A stretch of 64,000 nucleotides of DNA from Pseudocolwellia sp. AS88 (GCF_030551755.1 NZ_JAUPEC010000021.1:1-64000); one strand, 5' to 3'; shown: positions 50,201 through 61,075, numbered from the stretch's first letter. The notes: generated by a model not told the origin, from the letters alone. Numbers and translations are program-made.

Positions 50201-51364
50201 TTAGTTTCTTGGTGCCTTACTTAGCACAATGTCAGATTTTGGAATAGAACTACAGGCTAAAACGTAACCATTTTCTATATCTTCACCAGACAAACCATCT
50301 GTGGCTAGTTGTTCTACATCACCACTTTCTAGTTTTATTTTACAGCGTCCGCACATTCCGCCACGACATGAATAAGGTAAAATTAAACCGGCATCTTCAC
50401 CTTGATCTAAAATAGTCGCTTTGTTGTTACCAACCACTTCTTTATTCCAAGAACTAAAGTTGATTTTAGGTTTTTTATTTACTTTCATAGGTGCAGAATC
50501 CTGGTTAGCTGTATTTTTAATTTGTTTATTTTCTTTTATCACAAAAGTTGGGGCTTGCTTAGTTTCGATAACTTCAACTTTATCGCCAAGTTTAATTTGT
50601 CCTTGATTTAAAGGCACCAAGTTTTGACCAAACATCACATCGCCGTCTTCAACTTGCCTGAAAGTTTTTAGTGTTGTTAATGGTTCTTGTAGTTTATTTG
50701 TCTCAGCTGTTTCAGGGTTAATTGTTGTAAAAATACAACGAGAGCAAGGCGAGGTAACTTCAAATTCAACTTCTCCAATACGGATGTGTTTCCATGTGTC
50801 TTCAGCAAAACCATCGCAACCATCTACCACTAAATTCGGTCTAAACTGACTCATGGTAACCCTATTATTAGCACCGAGTTTTTGATTAAGCTGAGCTAAA
50901 GACTGTTGTGAAATAAGCAGAATAGGGTATCCGTCGGCAAAACCCACTTGGCTATTTTTGTTTTTAACATAGCGCTCTGAGTTTTCACCAAAAAATAATA
51001 ACTGACAAGATTGCTCTAAATAACGACTGAACCATTGGTTGTAATGTTCGGCACCTATTTGACCTTTTATGTCGCTTTTCCAAACGGTGACATTTTGATA
51101 TTCAGAAGAAAACTTAGCATATTCAATAGACAAAATAGGCATGCCAGGAGCGGTAATGTTTATGCCTGTAGAAGTCAGATTCGCCTGAATCAAACATAAG
51201 CGTGGCTCTGTGCGAGCGGTAAACATTTCACCGTTAGCGTTTGCCACAATAAAACGGCGATCAAAAGACAAACCAAGTTCTTCTACCCAGCTATTTGAAA
51301 GATGAATACCTGATGACGATTTTATTGGGTAAACTGAGATTGACTGTAATGCTAGATTGGTCAC
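50201..51364 (-). CDS. ycbX: YcbX-like MOSC domain protein with C-terminal 2Fe-2S ferredoxin
   Basis: 387 residues. An MOSC N-terminal beta-barrel domain (SISVYPIKSSSGI) and MOSC domain (FRPNLVVDGCDGFAEDTWKHIRIG, SPCSRCIFTTINPET) carry the molybdenum-cofactor cysteine. The C-terminal plant-type ferredoxin (about 305-385) has YSCRGGMCGRCK and a final Cys. Same architecture as E. coli YcbX, which reduces N-hydroxylated bases such as 6-hydroxylaminopurine. It leads an apparent operon with pxpABC, a linkage I cannot explain functionally. Confidence 0.9.
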   Translation of the reverse strand: MTNLALQSISVYPIKSSSGIHLSNSWVEELGLSFDRRFIVANANGEMFTARTEPRLCLIQANLTSTGINITAPGMPILSIEYAKFSSEYQNVTVWKSDIKGQIGAEHYNQWFSRYLEQSCQLLFFGENSERYVKNKNSQVGFADGYPILLISQQSLAQLNQKLGANNRVTMSQFRPNLVVDGCDGFAEDTWKHIRIGEVEFEVTSPCSRCIFTTINPETAETNKLQEPLTTLKTFRQVEDGDVMFGQNLVPLNQGQIKLGDKVEVIETKQAPTFVIKENKQIKNTANQDSAPMKVNKKPKINFSSWNKEVVGNNKATILDQGEDAGLILPYSCRGGMCGRCKIKLESGDVEQLATDGLSGEDIENGYVLACSSIPKSDIVLSKAPRN

Positions 51365-51590
51365 ACATATTTCCTTATCAAAATGTATATGATTAATGTA
51401 AGTGGAATCTCATTGTGATTCAATCGACAATACCAATAATTACATTGAATTAACAACAAAGTCGATAGAATGTCTTGTGATATACAAGTAAACGATTCAG
51501 TATAACTTAGTCGATGTGTTAAGTGTTTTTCTGACAATGCATTTCACTAATTTTGTGCTAGTACTTCACTCTTAAGTTGCTTTAAAAAAA

Positions 51591-52523
51591 ATGAAAAAAA
51601 ACATTATTGAATTGCAGAAAAAACTACAGACATTGTTATCCGCTGAGAAAGATAATTACCTTCAGGGAAAAGTAGCTAATTATATACCTGCACTAGCAAG
51701 TGTGAAACCTGATTTAATGGGAATTGCCGTAGGTACGCTAGAGGGTAAAGTTGTTGGCGCTGGTGATTATCAACATCCTTTTTCTATTCAAAGCATTTCT
51801 AAAGTGTTTGGTTTAGTTATGGCAATAAACCGAATAGGCGATCCTTTATGGAAACGCGTAAGAATGGAACCTTCGGGTTTACCGTTTAATTCTATAATTC
51901 AGTTACAAGCTGAGAAAGGCATACCACGAAATCCGGTTATAAATGCTGGAGCGATTTTAATATCAGACATATTAACAAGTAACTTCTCATCAAGTAAATT
52001 TGCCTTTCTAACCTATATTAGAAAGCTTGCACGCAATGATAATATACGCATTGATAATGACGTATATTTATCAGAAGTTAAGCATGGGCATCTTAATGCC
52101 GCATTTGCACATTTGATGAAGAGCTTTGACAATATAGAATCTGAAGTACCAGATGTTTTAAGCCATTATTTCACTCAATGCTCAATATCGATGAGTTGCG
52201 AGCAATTAGCACAAAGTTTACTCTTTTTAGCGAATAAAGGCATAGATCCCATAACAAAAGAGACCATTTGTACTGCACGAGATGCACATAGAGTAAATGC
52301 AATATTATCGACGAGTGGAATGTATGATCAGTCGGGTGAGTTTGCCTTTTCTGTAGGTTTACCGGCTAAAAGTGGTGTTGGTGGGGGGATAATTGCTATT
52401 GTACCGGGATATGGTGTTATTTGTACTTGGAGCCCACCTTTGAATCATTACGGTAACTCTGTTGTGGGTATGAATTTAATAGAAAATATCGCTGAAGAGC
52501 TAGGCTTGTCTATCTACCATTAG
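51591..52523 (+). CDS. glsA: Glutaminase
   Basis: Serine-dependent beta-lactamase-fold glutaminase, glutamine to glutamate plus ammonia; 310 residues. Nucleophile and base Ser68/Lys71 in QSISKVF; NPVINAGAIL and LPAKSGVGGGIIA are family motifs. Divergent from ycbX-pxpABC, so glutamine and 5-oxoproline use lie side by side. No convincing ribosome binding site is visible (TTTAAAAAAA before the ATG). Confidence 0.94.
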   Translation: MKKNIIELQKKLQTLLSAEKDNYLQGKVANYIPALASVKPDLMGIAVGTLEGKVVGAGDYQHPFSIQSISKVFGLVMAINRIGDPLWKRVRMEPSGLPFNSIIQLQAEKGIPRNPVINAGAILISDILTSNFSSSKFAFLTYIRKLARNDNIRIDNDVYLSEVKHGHLNAAFAHLMKSFDNIESEVPDVLSHYFTQCSISMSCEQLAQSLLFLANKGIDPITKETICTARDAHRVNAILSTSGMYDQSGEFAFSVGLPAKSGVGGGIIAIVPGYGVICTWSPPLNHYGNSVVGMNLIENIAEELGLSIYH

Positions 52524-52762
52524 TTTTGTTCTCGAAGCTTGTAAATTGATGAAGCTATATACTTTAACGACAGTTATTAGCTTTTAAAATCTCATTTTTG
52601 ATAAGAAAATAGCTCGAACTTCTACGTGTATCATCCCTCATTATAAAATATGTAATGCCTACTATCGGATTAAATACAATCTACAACTAGTTTTCCCTAG
52701 TGCGACTAAGGTATATTGCCAGCATATAGGTCGTTATTTTTTACAATTTTCTTGGTAAACAT

Positions 52763-54142
52763 ATGCATATTCATATTTTAGGTATTTGTGGCACATTTAT
52801 GGGCGGAATAGCCGCCATAGCAAAACAGTTAGGACATCGAGTTTCAGGTTGCGATGCTAACGTATATCCGCCGATGAGCACTCAGCTCGAAGAATTAGGC
52901 ATAGAGTTAAAACAAGGTTACTTAATCGAGCATTTAAAAGATGAACCTGATTTAGTGATTGTTGGTAATGCAATGTCGCGTGGCAATCCTATGGTTGAGT
53001 ATGTCTTAGACCGAAATATTGCCTACACCTCTGGACCTCAGTGGTTACTTGAAAATGTATTGAAAGATCGTTGGGTGCTTGCTGTTTCAGGAACTCATGG
53101 CAAAACCACTACCAGCAGCATGTTAACTTGGATTTTAGAATATGCGAATATGGCGCCAGGTTATTTAATTGGCGGAGTTCCACAAAACTTTGAGAGCTCA
53201 GCTAGATTAGGTGAAGCTCCTTTTTTTGTGATTGAAGCTGACGAATACGACACCGCCTTTTTTGATAAACGTTCTAAGTTTGTTCATTACCGTCCTCGTA
53301 CGTTAGTGATCAATAACTTAGAGTTTGATCATGCCGATATTTTTGATGATTTAAGTGATATCCAAAAACAATTTCATCATCTTATTCGAATGGTACCGAG
53401 TAATGGGTTAGTACTATATCCACAAAACGAACAAGCCATTGCTGAAACGATTAATAAAGGCTGTTGGACACCTACTCAACAAAGTGTTGACGAACTTAAT
53501 CGTGACAAAGGTTGGTTTGCTGAAAAACTGAAAGCAGACGGCAGTGAATTTGTTGTAAGTTTCAAAGCTGATATTCAAGGTACTGTAAAATGGAATTTAA
53601 TTGGCGACTTTAATATCGATAATGGTTTAATGGCGATTGCCGCAGCTCGACATGCAGGCGTACCAAGCGAAGTAGGAATAGAAGCTCTAAGCGAATTTAT
53701 AAACACTAAGCGTCGTTTAGAATTGCGTGGCACGGTAAATGGTATTCGTGTATTTGATGATTTTGCTCATCATCCAACCGCTATTAATAAAACCTTAACG
53801 GGTGTGCGTCATCACGTAGGCAAAGAACGTATTATTGCTGTGCTTGAACCTCGTTCAAATACTATGAAGTCAGGCGTTCATAAAGATACCTTAGCCGCTT
53901 CACTTGATCATGCAGACCTGATCTATATTTATCAAGGTGATGGTGTTGATTGGTCGGTTGAAGACTTGATCAAAGACTGTAAAGCACCTTGTGTGGTAAG
54001 TGCTGATTTAGCTAATTTAGTTGAGAGCATTAGTGACGAAACACAAACAAACGATACTATAGTTGTGATGAGTAATGGTGGCTTTGGTGATATACACAAC
54101 AAGCTACTAAACGCTTTAACAGACAAACAAAATAAGGTTTAG
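52763..54142 (+). CDS. mpl: UDP-MurNAc:L-Ala-gamma-D-Glu-mDAP ligase
   Basis: Peptidoglycan recycling ligase that attaches the recycled tripeptide to UDP-MurNAc; 459 residues. [42 protein letters not shown] loop [10 protein letters not shown] (109-118), [19 protein letters not shown], and [10 protein letters not shown] in the C-terminal domain are typical of Mpl. One base separates it from ubiX, a common pairing in gammaproteobacteria. Confidence 0.96.
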   Translation: MHIHILGICGTFMGGIAAIAKQLGHRVSGCDANVYPPMSTQLEELGIELKQGYLIEHLKDEPDLVIVGNAMSRGNPMVEYVLDRNIAYTSGPQWLLENVLKDRWVLAVSGTHGKTTTSSMLTWILEYANMAPGYLIGGVPQNFESSARLGEAPFFVIEADEYDTAFFDKRSKFVHYRPRTLVINNLEFDHADIFDDLSDIQKQFHHLIRMVPSNGLVLYPQNEQAIAETINKGCWTPTQQSVDELNRDKGWFAEKLKADGSEFVVSFKADIQGTVKWNLIGDFNIDNGLMAIAAARHAGVPSEVGIEALSEFINTKRRLELRGTVNGIRVFDDFAHHPTAINKTLTGVRHHVGKERIIAVLEPRSNTMKSGVHKDTLAASLDHADLIYIYQGDGVDWSVEDLIKDCKAPCVVSADLANLVESISDETQTNDTIVVMSNGGFGDIHNKLLNALTDKQNKV

Positions 54143-54143
54143 C

Positions 54144-54785
54144 ATGAGCTCAACATTAGTTAAAAATACACAGTTCGAAAAACAAATCACTTTAGCGATT
54201 ACAGGTGCTTCAGGTTCTGCTTATGCGTTGCGTTTACTTGAATGTTTAGTGGCTGCCAATTATCAAATTTACCTATTATGTTCGAGTGCTGCAAAAGTGG
54301 TATTTGATACAGAAGTAGGATTAAAAGTCCCATCATCACCTGATGCAGCAAGCAAATTCTTTGTTGATAAATTTAACGCGAAAGCCGAGCAAATTATTGT
54401 CTTTGGTAAAGAACAATGGTTCTCGCCAGTGGCATCGGGTTCAGCAGCGCCTAAGTTAATGGTGGTTTGCCCTTGTTCAACAGGAACCCTTGCAGCAATA
54501 AGCCAAGGTATGAGCGATAACTTAATTGAACGTGCTGCAGATGTAGTCATAAAAGAACGTGGACAGCTTATTTTAGTTGCTCGCGAAACACCGTATTCAA
54601 CTATTCATCTGCAAAACATGTTAACTCTGTCGCAAATGGGGGTAACTATTATGCCTGCGTCTCCAGGGTTTTATCATAATCCTGAATCAATCAACGACTT
54701 GATTGATTTTATGGTAGGAAGAATGTTGGATCATCTTGGTATCGATCAGAACATTATGCCACGCTGGGGATATCAGAAAGGGTAG
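54144..54785 (+). CDS. ubiX: Flavin prenyltransferase UbiX
   Basis: 213 residues. Makes prenylated FMN for the UbiD decarboxylase in ubiquinone synthesis. [56 protein letters not shown] and [27 protein letters not shown] are hallmarks. It follows mpl directly and is probably co-transcribed. Confidence 0.95.
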   Translation: MSSTLVKNTQFEKQITLAITGASGSAYALRLLECLVAANYQIYLLCSSAAKVVFDTEVGLKVPSSPDAASKFFVDKFNAKAEQIIVFGKEQWFSPVASGSAAPKLMVVCPCSTGTLAAISQGMSDNLIERAADVVIKERGQLILVARETPYSTIHLQNMLTLSQMGVTIMPASPGFYHNPESINDLIDFMVGRMLDHLGIDQNIMPRWGYQKG

Positions 54786-54848
54786 TGTGCTTTTACACTG
54801 ATAACTAAAAATTAAAAATAACGAGAAATCACAAAAAGGAAACTTACA

Positions 54849-55505
54849 ATGGAAGTAAATGTATTTGATAGAACTCACACCAACGACAAAATTATAAGTG
54901 CTACGGCATATAATATTGTTATTGGTTTAGCCCTTATTTGGGGCTTTGCTGTTAACTGGTTTATGGTTTTAAATATCTCACCAGAATCTATTAGCAGTGT
55001 TAATCCTATTATATTTTTTGTAGGTTATTTTGCCTGTTGTTTCTTTGGTATTTATCTTTTTAATAAATCAGATAACCCTGCGGTAAGCTTTATTGGTTAT
55101 AACTTTGTCGTAGTACCTTTTGGTTTAATTATTAATTTAGTCGTTAGCCAATACAATCCTGACATTGTACTTGAGGCAATTAGAGTCACAGGTTTAGTAA
55201 CCTTTGTGATGATGCTTTTAGGCTCTATGTATCCAGCATTCTTTAATAAAATTATTGGTGGGTTAACGGTAGCTTTAATCAGTGTCATTATTGTTGAGCT
55301 GATTATGGTTTTTGTTTTTGATACTCATCACGGTATTTTAGATTGGATTGTAGCAATAATTTTTTGTGGTTATATTGGTTACGATTGGGCTAGAGCAAAC
55401 GCCATACCTAAAACCTACGATAATGCGATAGATAGTGCCGCTGCATTGTATATGGATATTATTAACTTGTTCTTGCGCATATTACGTATATTGGGTCGAA
55501 AGTAA
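54849..55505 (+). CDS. Bax inhibitor-1/YccA-like membrane protein
   Basis: 218 residues with about seven membrane helices. The C-terminal region GYIGYDWARANAIPKTYDNAIDSAAALYMDIINLFLRILRILGRK is the BI-1 family signature. The two Asp of YDWAR and MDIIN probably correspond to the pH-sensing pair of YetJ. A calcium leak or stress role is known only for other members. It lies after ubiX with a 63-bp gap and its own AAAGGAAA site. Confidence 0.85.
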   Translation: MEVNVFDRTHTNDKIISATAYNIVIGLALIWGFAVNWFMVLNISPESISSVNPIIFFVGYFACCFFGIYLFNKSDNPAVSFIGYNFVVVPFGLIINLVVSQYNPDIVLEAIRVTGLVTFVMMLLGSMYPAFFNKIIGGLTVALISVIIVELIMVFVFDTHHGILDWIVAIIFCGYIGYDWARANAIPKTYDNAIDSAAALYMDIINLFLRILRILGRK

Positions 55506-55543
55506 TTTATGTAGATATTAAACATAATTTAGAAGGATTTTAA

Positions 55544-56239
55544 ATGAAAACAATCGGCATGTTAGGTGGTATGAGTTGGGAGTCAACCGCGAGTTACTAC
55601 AAAACTATTAACCAAGGTGTTAAACAAAAACTTGGAGGATTGTCTTCAGCACAAATTTGCTTATATAGCGTTAATTTTGAAGAGATTGAAAAACTGCAGC
55701 ATGCTGGTCAATGGGATGAAACGGCCTTAATTCTAAGCAAAGCAGCTCAATCTGTTGAGGCAGGCGGTGCTGACTTTCTTATTATATGTACTAATACTAT
55801 GCATAAAGTGGCTGAACAGATCCAAAGAAATATCTCTATTCCTCTTTTGCATATTGCTGATGCAACAGCGGCTAAATTGGTTAAAAAGGGTATTACAAAA
55901 GCGGGTTTACTAGGAACTCGTTTTACCATGGAGCAAGACTTCTATAAAGATCGTTTAACTGAACGCTTTGGTATTGAAGTGGTTGTTCCCTCAAGCAATG
56001 ACCAAACTATTGTACATAACGTCATATATGATGAACTATGCAGAGGTGTGATTAACTCCGGCTCAAAAGAGCTTTACTTAACCATTGTAAAAAACTTATT
56101 TGAACAAGGTGCACAAGCGGTTATTTTAGGTTGTACCGAAATCGCGTTATTAATTAACCAAAATGACACTTCAGTACCCTTATACGACACCACAGAAATA
56201 CATGCAGAAGCCGCGGTCAACTTAGCTCTATCTGATTAG
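55544..56239 (+). CDS. Aspartate/glutamate racemase-family protein
   Basis: 231 residues. Two-cysteine, PLP-independent racemase fold: MKTIGMLGGMSWESTASYYKTIN, Cys82 in IICTNTMHK and Cys197 in ILGCTEIALL. Closest to YgeA-type broad-specificity amino-acid racemases. AGAAGGA precedes the start. The substrate is unknown. Confidence 0.9.
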   Translation: MKTIGMLGGMSWESTASYYKTINQGVKQKLGGLSSAQICLYSVNFEEIEKLQHAGQWDETALILSKAAQSVEAGGADFLIICTNTMHKVAEQIQRNISIPLLHIADATAAKLVKKGITKAGLLGTRFTMEQDFYKDRLTERFGIEVVVPSSNDQTIVHNVIYDELCRGVINSGSKELYLTIVKNLFEQGAQAVILGCTEIALLINQNDTSVPLYDTTEIHAEAAVNLALSD

Positions 56240-56356
56240 TGCTGTTTCTTAAGTCTTTAGCCCCGTATAGACAATAAATAGTAACTCCAGATAAACTCAT
56301 GTGATATAACAGCACCATTAAAATAGAGTTCAACGAATAAAATTATTAAGAGTGTT

Positions 56357-56620
56357 ATGAATAAAAGTGCAATCGCAAAATTTATTGGTGTATTTGTTAG
56401 TTTGTTAGTCATTTGGGTAATAAACGACTTACTACTCATTCAACCTTGTGTAAATGAAGGTGGCGTATTTCAGTATGAAAAAGGTCAATGTTTATTAGAA
56501 GATGGCAACATTTTTACAACAGGTTTTGAAATGCCTTTAGTTGTTTTGTATGTTGTTATAGGTTTTGGTGTGTCTTACTTTGTTTCGCGTATATTCAATA
56601 AGATTTTTGCAAAAAAATAA
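56357..56620 (+). CDS. Small membrane protein, two helices
   Basis: 87 residues. Membrane helices at about 9-28 and 58-80, with a cytosolic or periplasmic loop containing two Cys (QPCVNEGGVFQYEKGQCLLEDG) that could form a disulfide. I do not recognise the family. The ribosome binding site is modest (AAGAGTGTT before the ATG). Confidence 0.7.
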   Translation: MNKSAIAKFIGVFVSLLVIWVINDLLLIQPCVNEGGVFQYEKGQCLLEDGNIFTTGFEMPLVVLYVVIGFGVSYFVSRIFNKIFAKK

Positions 56621-56661
56621 TTCTTTTTTAAGACTGTTTTTATACTTGTAAAGGAACACAT

Positions 56662-57066
56662 ATGTCTACAATTACTGGAAGTTGCCTGTGCGAAGGTGTT
56701 GAATTTGAATGCGAGAATAACTTTACACAGTTCCATTTATGTCATTGCACTCAATGCCAGAAAATAACAGGTTCTGCCCATGCTTCTAACTTGTTTATTT
56801 CTTCAGAAAAAATAAAATGCTTAAAAGGTGAAAGCCTTATTAAACGTTATGATGTACCTAATAGGTCTATATCAAGCGCTTTTTGTAAAGAATGTGGAAG
56901 TCTTGTTCCATATCTATCGAGCTCTGGAAAAACGTTTATTGTTCCAGCTGGTTATTTAGATGGTACTCCTAACTTAGAAGCACAAGATAATATTTTTTAT
57001 GATGAAAAAGCTCAATGGTATGATAAAGCTATTCACGCTAAAAAATTCTCTAAGTTTCCAGAATAA
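56662..57066 (+). CDS. GFA-family zinc protein
   Basis: 134 residues. Named after glutathione-dependent formaldehyde-activating enzyme, but members are functionally diverse. Zinc-binding Cys8, Cys10, Cys27, Cys29, Cys32, Cys75 and Cys78 (GSCLCEG, LCHCTQCQKITGSAHASN, FCKECGS) are all present. AAAGGA upstream. A MITE-like element begins one or two bases after the stop codon. Confidence 0.88.
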   Translation: MSTITGSCLCEGVEFECENNFTQFHLCHCTQCQKITGSAHASNLFISSEKIKCLKGESLIKRYDVPNRSISSAFCKECGSLVPYLSSSGKTFIVPAGYLDGTPNLEAQDNIFYDEKAQWYDKAIHAKKFSKFPE

Positions 57067-57067
57067 A

Positions 57068-57336
57068 TTAGGGTCTGTTGATCTTTCGAGATTATTTTTA
57101 CAGCAAGGTGTTTGATATTTAGGCAAGGCAGAGTATGTGACGTTTAGCTGGCTACTCGAACAGACGATAACGCGGTATAAATGTCAAACACCTGCTGCCC
57201 TTTGGGTTCATTTAAAACAAATTTACTCATTGCTGTTCGCTTTTTTAATAGAATAACTATTAGACAAAGCTCACATCGCGATTAAATCCGTTTTAAATTG
57301 AATAAAATTTAATCCTGAAAGAACAACAGACCCTAA
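57068..57336. mobile_element. MITE-like element, 20-bp terminal inverted repeats
   Basis: The left end TTAGGGTCTGTTGATCTTTC and the right end (reverse complement) TTAGGGTCTGTTGTTCTTTC differ at one base. The outermost TA on each side suggests a TA target duplication, as made by IS630/mariner-type transposases. Inside is a second inverted repeat, CAGCAAGGTGTTTGATATTT (57101-57120) against CAGGTGTTTGACATTTATA (near 57176-57197). Length is 269 bp and there is no open reading frame, so it would depend on a transposase elsewhere. The rest of the gap to 57416 is featureless. Confidence 0.85.
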
Positions 57337-57416
57337 GTAGATACTATTTATGATATTGGGGGACAGCTTTTAATAGTCTCTTTTTTATTATCACAATTTA
57401 AATATAGGATTCGAAA

Positions 57417-57653
57417 ATGAAAACAATGACTTGTAAACAACTGGGTGGAGCTTGCGATGAGCAGTTTCAAGGTAATACATTTGAAGAGATCGTTGAACTA
57501 AGTAAAGTTCATGGTATGCAAATGTTTCAAAAGCAAGATGCAGATCATATGCAAGCCATGCAAAAAGTTATGATGATGATGCAGCAACCAGAAGTGATGA
57601 AAGAATATTTTGCAGAAAAGAAAAAGGTATTTGAAGCTTTAGCTGAAGATTAA
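57417..57653 (+). CDS. DUF1059-like small protein
   Basis: 78 residues. MKTMTCKQLGGACDEQFQGNTFEEIVELSKVHGMQMF resembles the DUF1059 family (two Cys, helical), of unknown function. The C-terminal half is rich in Met and Gln (MQAMQKVMMMMQQPEVM). AGGATT lies before the start. Confidence 0.78.
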   Translation: MKTMTCKQLGGACDEQFQGNTFEEIVELSKVHGMQMFQKQDADHMQAMQKVMMMMQQPEVMKEYFAEKKKVFEALAED

Positions 57654-57875
57654 AATACGTGAGTTAGTTTATATAAGTGATATTTTTTCTTGTATACACT
57701 TGTTAACTATTGTTTTTTTCGGTATCAATTTGGTTATAAGTAATAAATAATAAGTTTGGTGGTTTTTTAAGCTTTTTTAGATTTCCCTTATGTTTTCAAG
57801 TAGGATTAATTCCGTAATAGATTTAAGGGTTTATTTAAATATAGACGTTGTAGAAAGTAGAAGGAGTAAATATTT

Positions 57876-58184
57876 GTGTTAGAGCTACATCCAAACTGCG
57901 AAAATTGCGATAAAGATCTTCCTCCTGAATCAACAGAAGCTTACATTTGTAGTTATGAATGCACTTTTTGCACGGCATGTGTAGAAGGTATTTTACAAAA
58001 CGTTTGTCCTAATTGTGGTGGTGGTTTTTCTCCAAGACCTATTCGTCCAGCTAAAGAGTTAAGAAATGGTGTTGGACTTCCACATCAGCCAGCTTCAACT
58101 AAACGTGTTAAAACAGTACTTACTGAAAACGAAATAAGTGAGTTCACGGCCCAAGTAAAAGATATTCCACCAGAAAATAGATAA
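57876..58184 (+). CDS. DUF1272-like zinc-ribbon protein
   Basis: 102 residues from a GTG start with AAGGAG nine bases upstream. The first 55 residues hold paired cysteines (HPNCENCDKDL, YICSYECTFCTACVEGILQNVCPNCGGGF), as in DUF1272. The C-terminal tail is basic, then acidic. Function unknown. Confidence 0.82.
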   Translation: MLELHPNCENCDKDLPPESTEAYICSYECTFCTACVEGILQNVCPNCGGGFSPRPIRPAKELRNGVGLPHQPASTKRVKTVLTENEISEFTAQVKDIPPENR

Positions 58185-58218
58185 CGACTTTTTGTTGGTA
58201 AAAAGTCGTTTATTTTTT
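58183..58218 (+). terminator. Terminator after the DUF1272 gene
   Basis: AACGACTTTTT, loop GTTGGT, AAAAAGTCGTT, then TATTTTTTC. The stem begins within the stop codon. It lies between convergent genes. Confidence 0.9.
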
Positions 58219-58238
58219 CTAGATTGAATCTGTAACGT

Positions 58239-60122
58239 CTAAACTTTTAACTTATCTAATGAAGTCGTTTGTTCAATGGTAATATCAACCATGTTTTCAC
58301 AAAGAGATGACTGCTCTTTTACTGCATTTGAAAGTGACTGGCTAATATCTCGAATTCTTATTGTATTATGATCAATCTCTTGAGCAGAGGTGCTTTGCAT
58401 ATCTGCGGCTGAGGCTATTTGGCCTGTCATATCGCTAATTTCGTGAATGCTGTTACGTATTGTCTCTAGAGCTGAACTAGCTTCTTTAGCAATAAGTTGA
58501 GTTGAATTAGCTTTGTCTTTATTTTCAAGAATTGCCTTTTCTGCTTCTCTTACGCCTTCTTGCAGTTGACTGATCATATCGTGTATCTGTTTTGTCGACT
58601 CTTGAGTTTTCGATGCTAATGTACGTACTTCATCCGCGACTACAGCAAAACCTCGACCATGTTCTCCGGCACGTGCGGCTTCAATGGCAGCGTTTAAAGC
58701 TAATAAGTTAGTTTGGTCGGCAATATTAGTAATAACAGTAAGGATTGATTCAATATTATTGCTGTAATCTACTAAATGAGTAATGGTTTCAACTACATTG
58801 CCCATTTGATCGGTTAATTGCAAAATAGAGTCAGTAGTGCGCTCTACAACTTGCTCACCTTCTTGTGTTGCTATATCGGCTTGATTAGCTCGTTCTGCTG
58901 CGGTCTGTGCATTAGTAGCAACATCATTTGCTGTTGCTGACATACGGTTAATTGATGCAGCTAAGTTATCTAACTCTACTAATTGGGTATTTAATTCTGT
59001 AGAAGACTGAGCAGAAGATAGGGCTGTTTTATCGGTGTTCTCACGTACATTCCTTGAACGACCTTTTACCTCTGTTATCAAGTTCTGAAGATAGTCGATA
59101 AAAGTATTAAACTCATTAGATACATCTCCAAATTCATCATTACTTGTTATCTCTAAACGTTTTGTTAAGTCACCTTGCCCACTATTAATTTCTTGTAATG
59201 ATTTACGCAATGCATGTAATGGCTCAAGCAAGCGTGTAACAACAAAATATAAAACGATAGAAACAAGCAAAGCAGCAATTAATGTCGTGATGAAAGCAGT
59301 CCAACCAAAGTGTCTAACATCACCAAGTAGCTTATATTCATCTAAAACTACACCAACATACCAATTTGAACCATATAGATTTGGTAATGGGCTAAAAGAA
59401 ACAAATACAGAAGTTCCATCCATAAGTTGTTTACGAGCCAAATTATTATTAAGTTCAGGCATACCACCTTGGATAAGATCCGTAATCAATTTATCGTTTA
59501 AATTTATATCGGGATGACTAATTATTTTGCCATTTTCATTAATAAGAAATGAATAACCTGTATGGTTAAAATGCAGTGAATTAAGAGCGTCAGACACTGT
59601 TTTAAGGCTTAAATCACCACCAAAACCACCTTTAAAAACGCCTTTGTCTTTAATGCTTGCAACAGCAGATATAACAATGTCGCCTGTAACAGTATCAATA
59701 TAAGGTTCGGTGAGTATGGCTTGGTTGTGGTCTCGGGCTAAGTTGTACCAAGGGCGTTGCCTTGCATCATAGTCGGTAGGGTTCCATGTTTTATCATTAG
59801 TGATTCTGATGCCGTCAGTATCTAAACCACCAAAAATTAATAAGAATTCTTTTTCGAAAATAGGCAGGTTGATATTTTTCTGGATATTGTCAGCATTAAA
59901 ATCTGCATCAATCGATTGGGCTATGGTATCAATTAACCCTAGTTTCGCATCGAGCCAGTTATTAATTTGCACAGCAAGAGCGATGCTTTTTTCTTTAGTA
60001 TTTGAATTAGTTTGCTCTATGAGTTCAGTGCGGAGTTTGTTGTATTCTAAAAAAGAGTATGTGGCGAATGCCAGCGTAACTATGATTGAAGCGTATAAAA
60101 CAACTTTATGTGAAACCTTCAT
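58239..60122 (-). CDS. Methyl-accepting chemotaxis protein with dCache-type sensor
   Basis: 627 residues. Membrane helix about 8-28. Periplasmic double-Cache domain (about 35-270; [41 protein letters not shown] is the Cache ligand region). Second helix about 275-297, HAMP, then the signalling domain with the hairpin signature [32 protein letters not shown]. No C-terminal CheR/CheB docking pentapeptide. The ligand is unknown; this Cache type often senses amino acids. It stands alone, with no che genes nearby. Confidence 0.93.
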   Translation of the reverse strand: MKVSHKVVLYASIIVTLAFATYSFLEYNKLRTELIEQTNSNTKEKSIALAVQINNWLDAKLGLIDTIAQSIDADFNADNIQKNINLPIFEKEFLLIFGGLDTDGIRITNDKTWNPTDYDARQRPWYNLARDHNQAILTEPYIDTVTGDIVISAVASIKDKGVFKGGFGGDLSLKTVSDALNSLHFNHTGYSFLINENGKIISHPDINLNDKLITDLIQGGMPELNNNLARKQLMDGTSVFVSFSPLPNLYGSNWYVGVVLDEYKLLGDVRHFGWTAFITTLIAALLVSIVLYFVVTRLLEPLHALRKSLQEINSGQGDLTKRLEITSNDEFGDVSNEFNTFIDYLQNLITEVKGRSRNVRENTDKTALSSAQSSTELNTQLVELDNLAASINRMSATANDVATNAQTAAERANQADIATQEGEQVVERTTDSILQLTDQMGNVVETITHLVDYSNNIESILTVITNIADQTNLLALNAAIEAARAGEHGRGFAVVADEVRTLASKTQESTKQIHDMISQLQEGVREAEKAILENKDKANSTQLIAKEASSALETIRNSIHEISDMTGQIASAADMQSTSAQEIDHNTIRIRDISQSLSNAVKEQSSLCENMVDITIEQTTSLDKLKV

Positions 60123-60384
60123 TATTGATTAACCTTTTTGCGAAGAATTGTTTACGATTATTATTTATCAGTTTAAGAGGAAGACAGACTCATAAATCAA
60201 ACGGTAGGCTTCCTTAGGTTGTTATTAAATATAAACTTTTGTTTTCATGTAGTAATAAGGTTTATTTGATTTAAGTAGCCCTTTACAATGATGCTTTCTT
60301 GTTTACTGTAGTGCTAACTAAACCTTATTTTTTAATAGTAGCTCAGTTTAAAATAATTGTAATAAAGCACATCTGGGAATATTT

Positions 60385-61011
60385 GTGATTTCATTAGAAA
60401 CCTTAATTATTTTTTTCATGACAACCTTAGTTGTTGTGCTTTCACCTGGCCCTGCTGCATTAGCTGTAACGGCGGAAGCCGCATCGAATGGCTTTAAAAA
60501 ATCCACGTTGGTGATTCTAGGTATCGCTAGTGCAAATGTTGTGTTTTTTATTTTATCGGCGACAGGGATCATTACTTTAATTATTGCTTCACAAACTTTG
60601 TTTTTAATTATTAAATGGATAGGTGTTGCTTACCTTTTATACCTTGGCTTTACAGCTGTTTTTAGTCAATCAGGTCCGCTTAGCATTCAAACATCTAAAA
60701 ATAAGCCAAGTAAAACTTATAAAATATTTATGAGAGGTTTTGTTTTAGAAATATCCAACCCTAAAGCATTACTGTATTTTTCCGCTTTGTTACCACAATT
60801 TGTTGATATTAATGCTCCTGTTGTTCCTCAACTCATAATATTATGTTTAATTACCATGATTTTAGATTTAGTGTGTTATTCCTTATATGGATACTTAGGC
60901 TTTAAATCACGCGGTAAGTTTATTAAACCAATAATCATAAAACTGATTAATCGGTCGGCTGGTACAATGTTGATTTTTGCGGGATTAAAAATGGCGACAG
61001 TAGAAAGTTAA
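60385..61011 (+). CDS. LysE/RhtB-family amino-acid exporter
   Basis: 208 residues, about six membrane helices. The start is a GTG with GGGA seven bases upstream. VVLSPGPAALAVTAEAASNGFKKS and FVLEISNPKALLYFSALLPQFV are LysE-family motifs. Exports an amino acid or homoserine-lactone-like solute; the substrate is not predictable. First of a co-directional run of small genes. Confidence 0.88.
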   Translation: MISLETLIIFFMTTLVVVLSPGPAALAVTAEAASNGFKKSTLVILGIASANVVFFILSATGIITLIIASQTLFLIIKWIGVAYLLYLGFTAVFSQSGPLSIQTSKNKPSKTYKIFMRGFVLEISNPKALLYFSALLPQFVDINAPVVPQLIILCLITMILDLVCYSLYGYLGFKSRGKFIKPIIIKLINRSAGTMLIFAGLKMATVES

Positions 61012-61075
61012 AGCAATAAAACGTATGACCAAAAATTTAAAATTTTTTAATTGAAAGTAGAAAATAGGAATAAGA

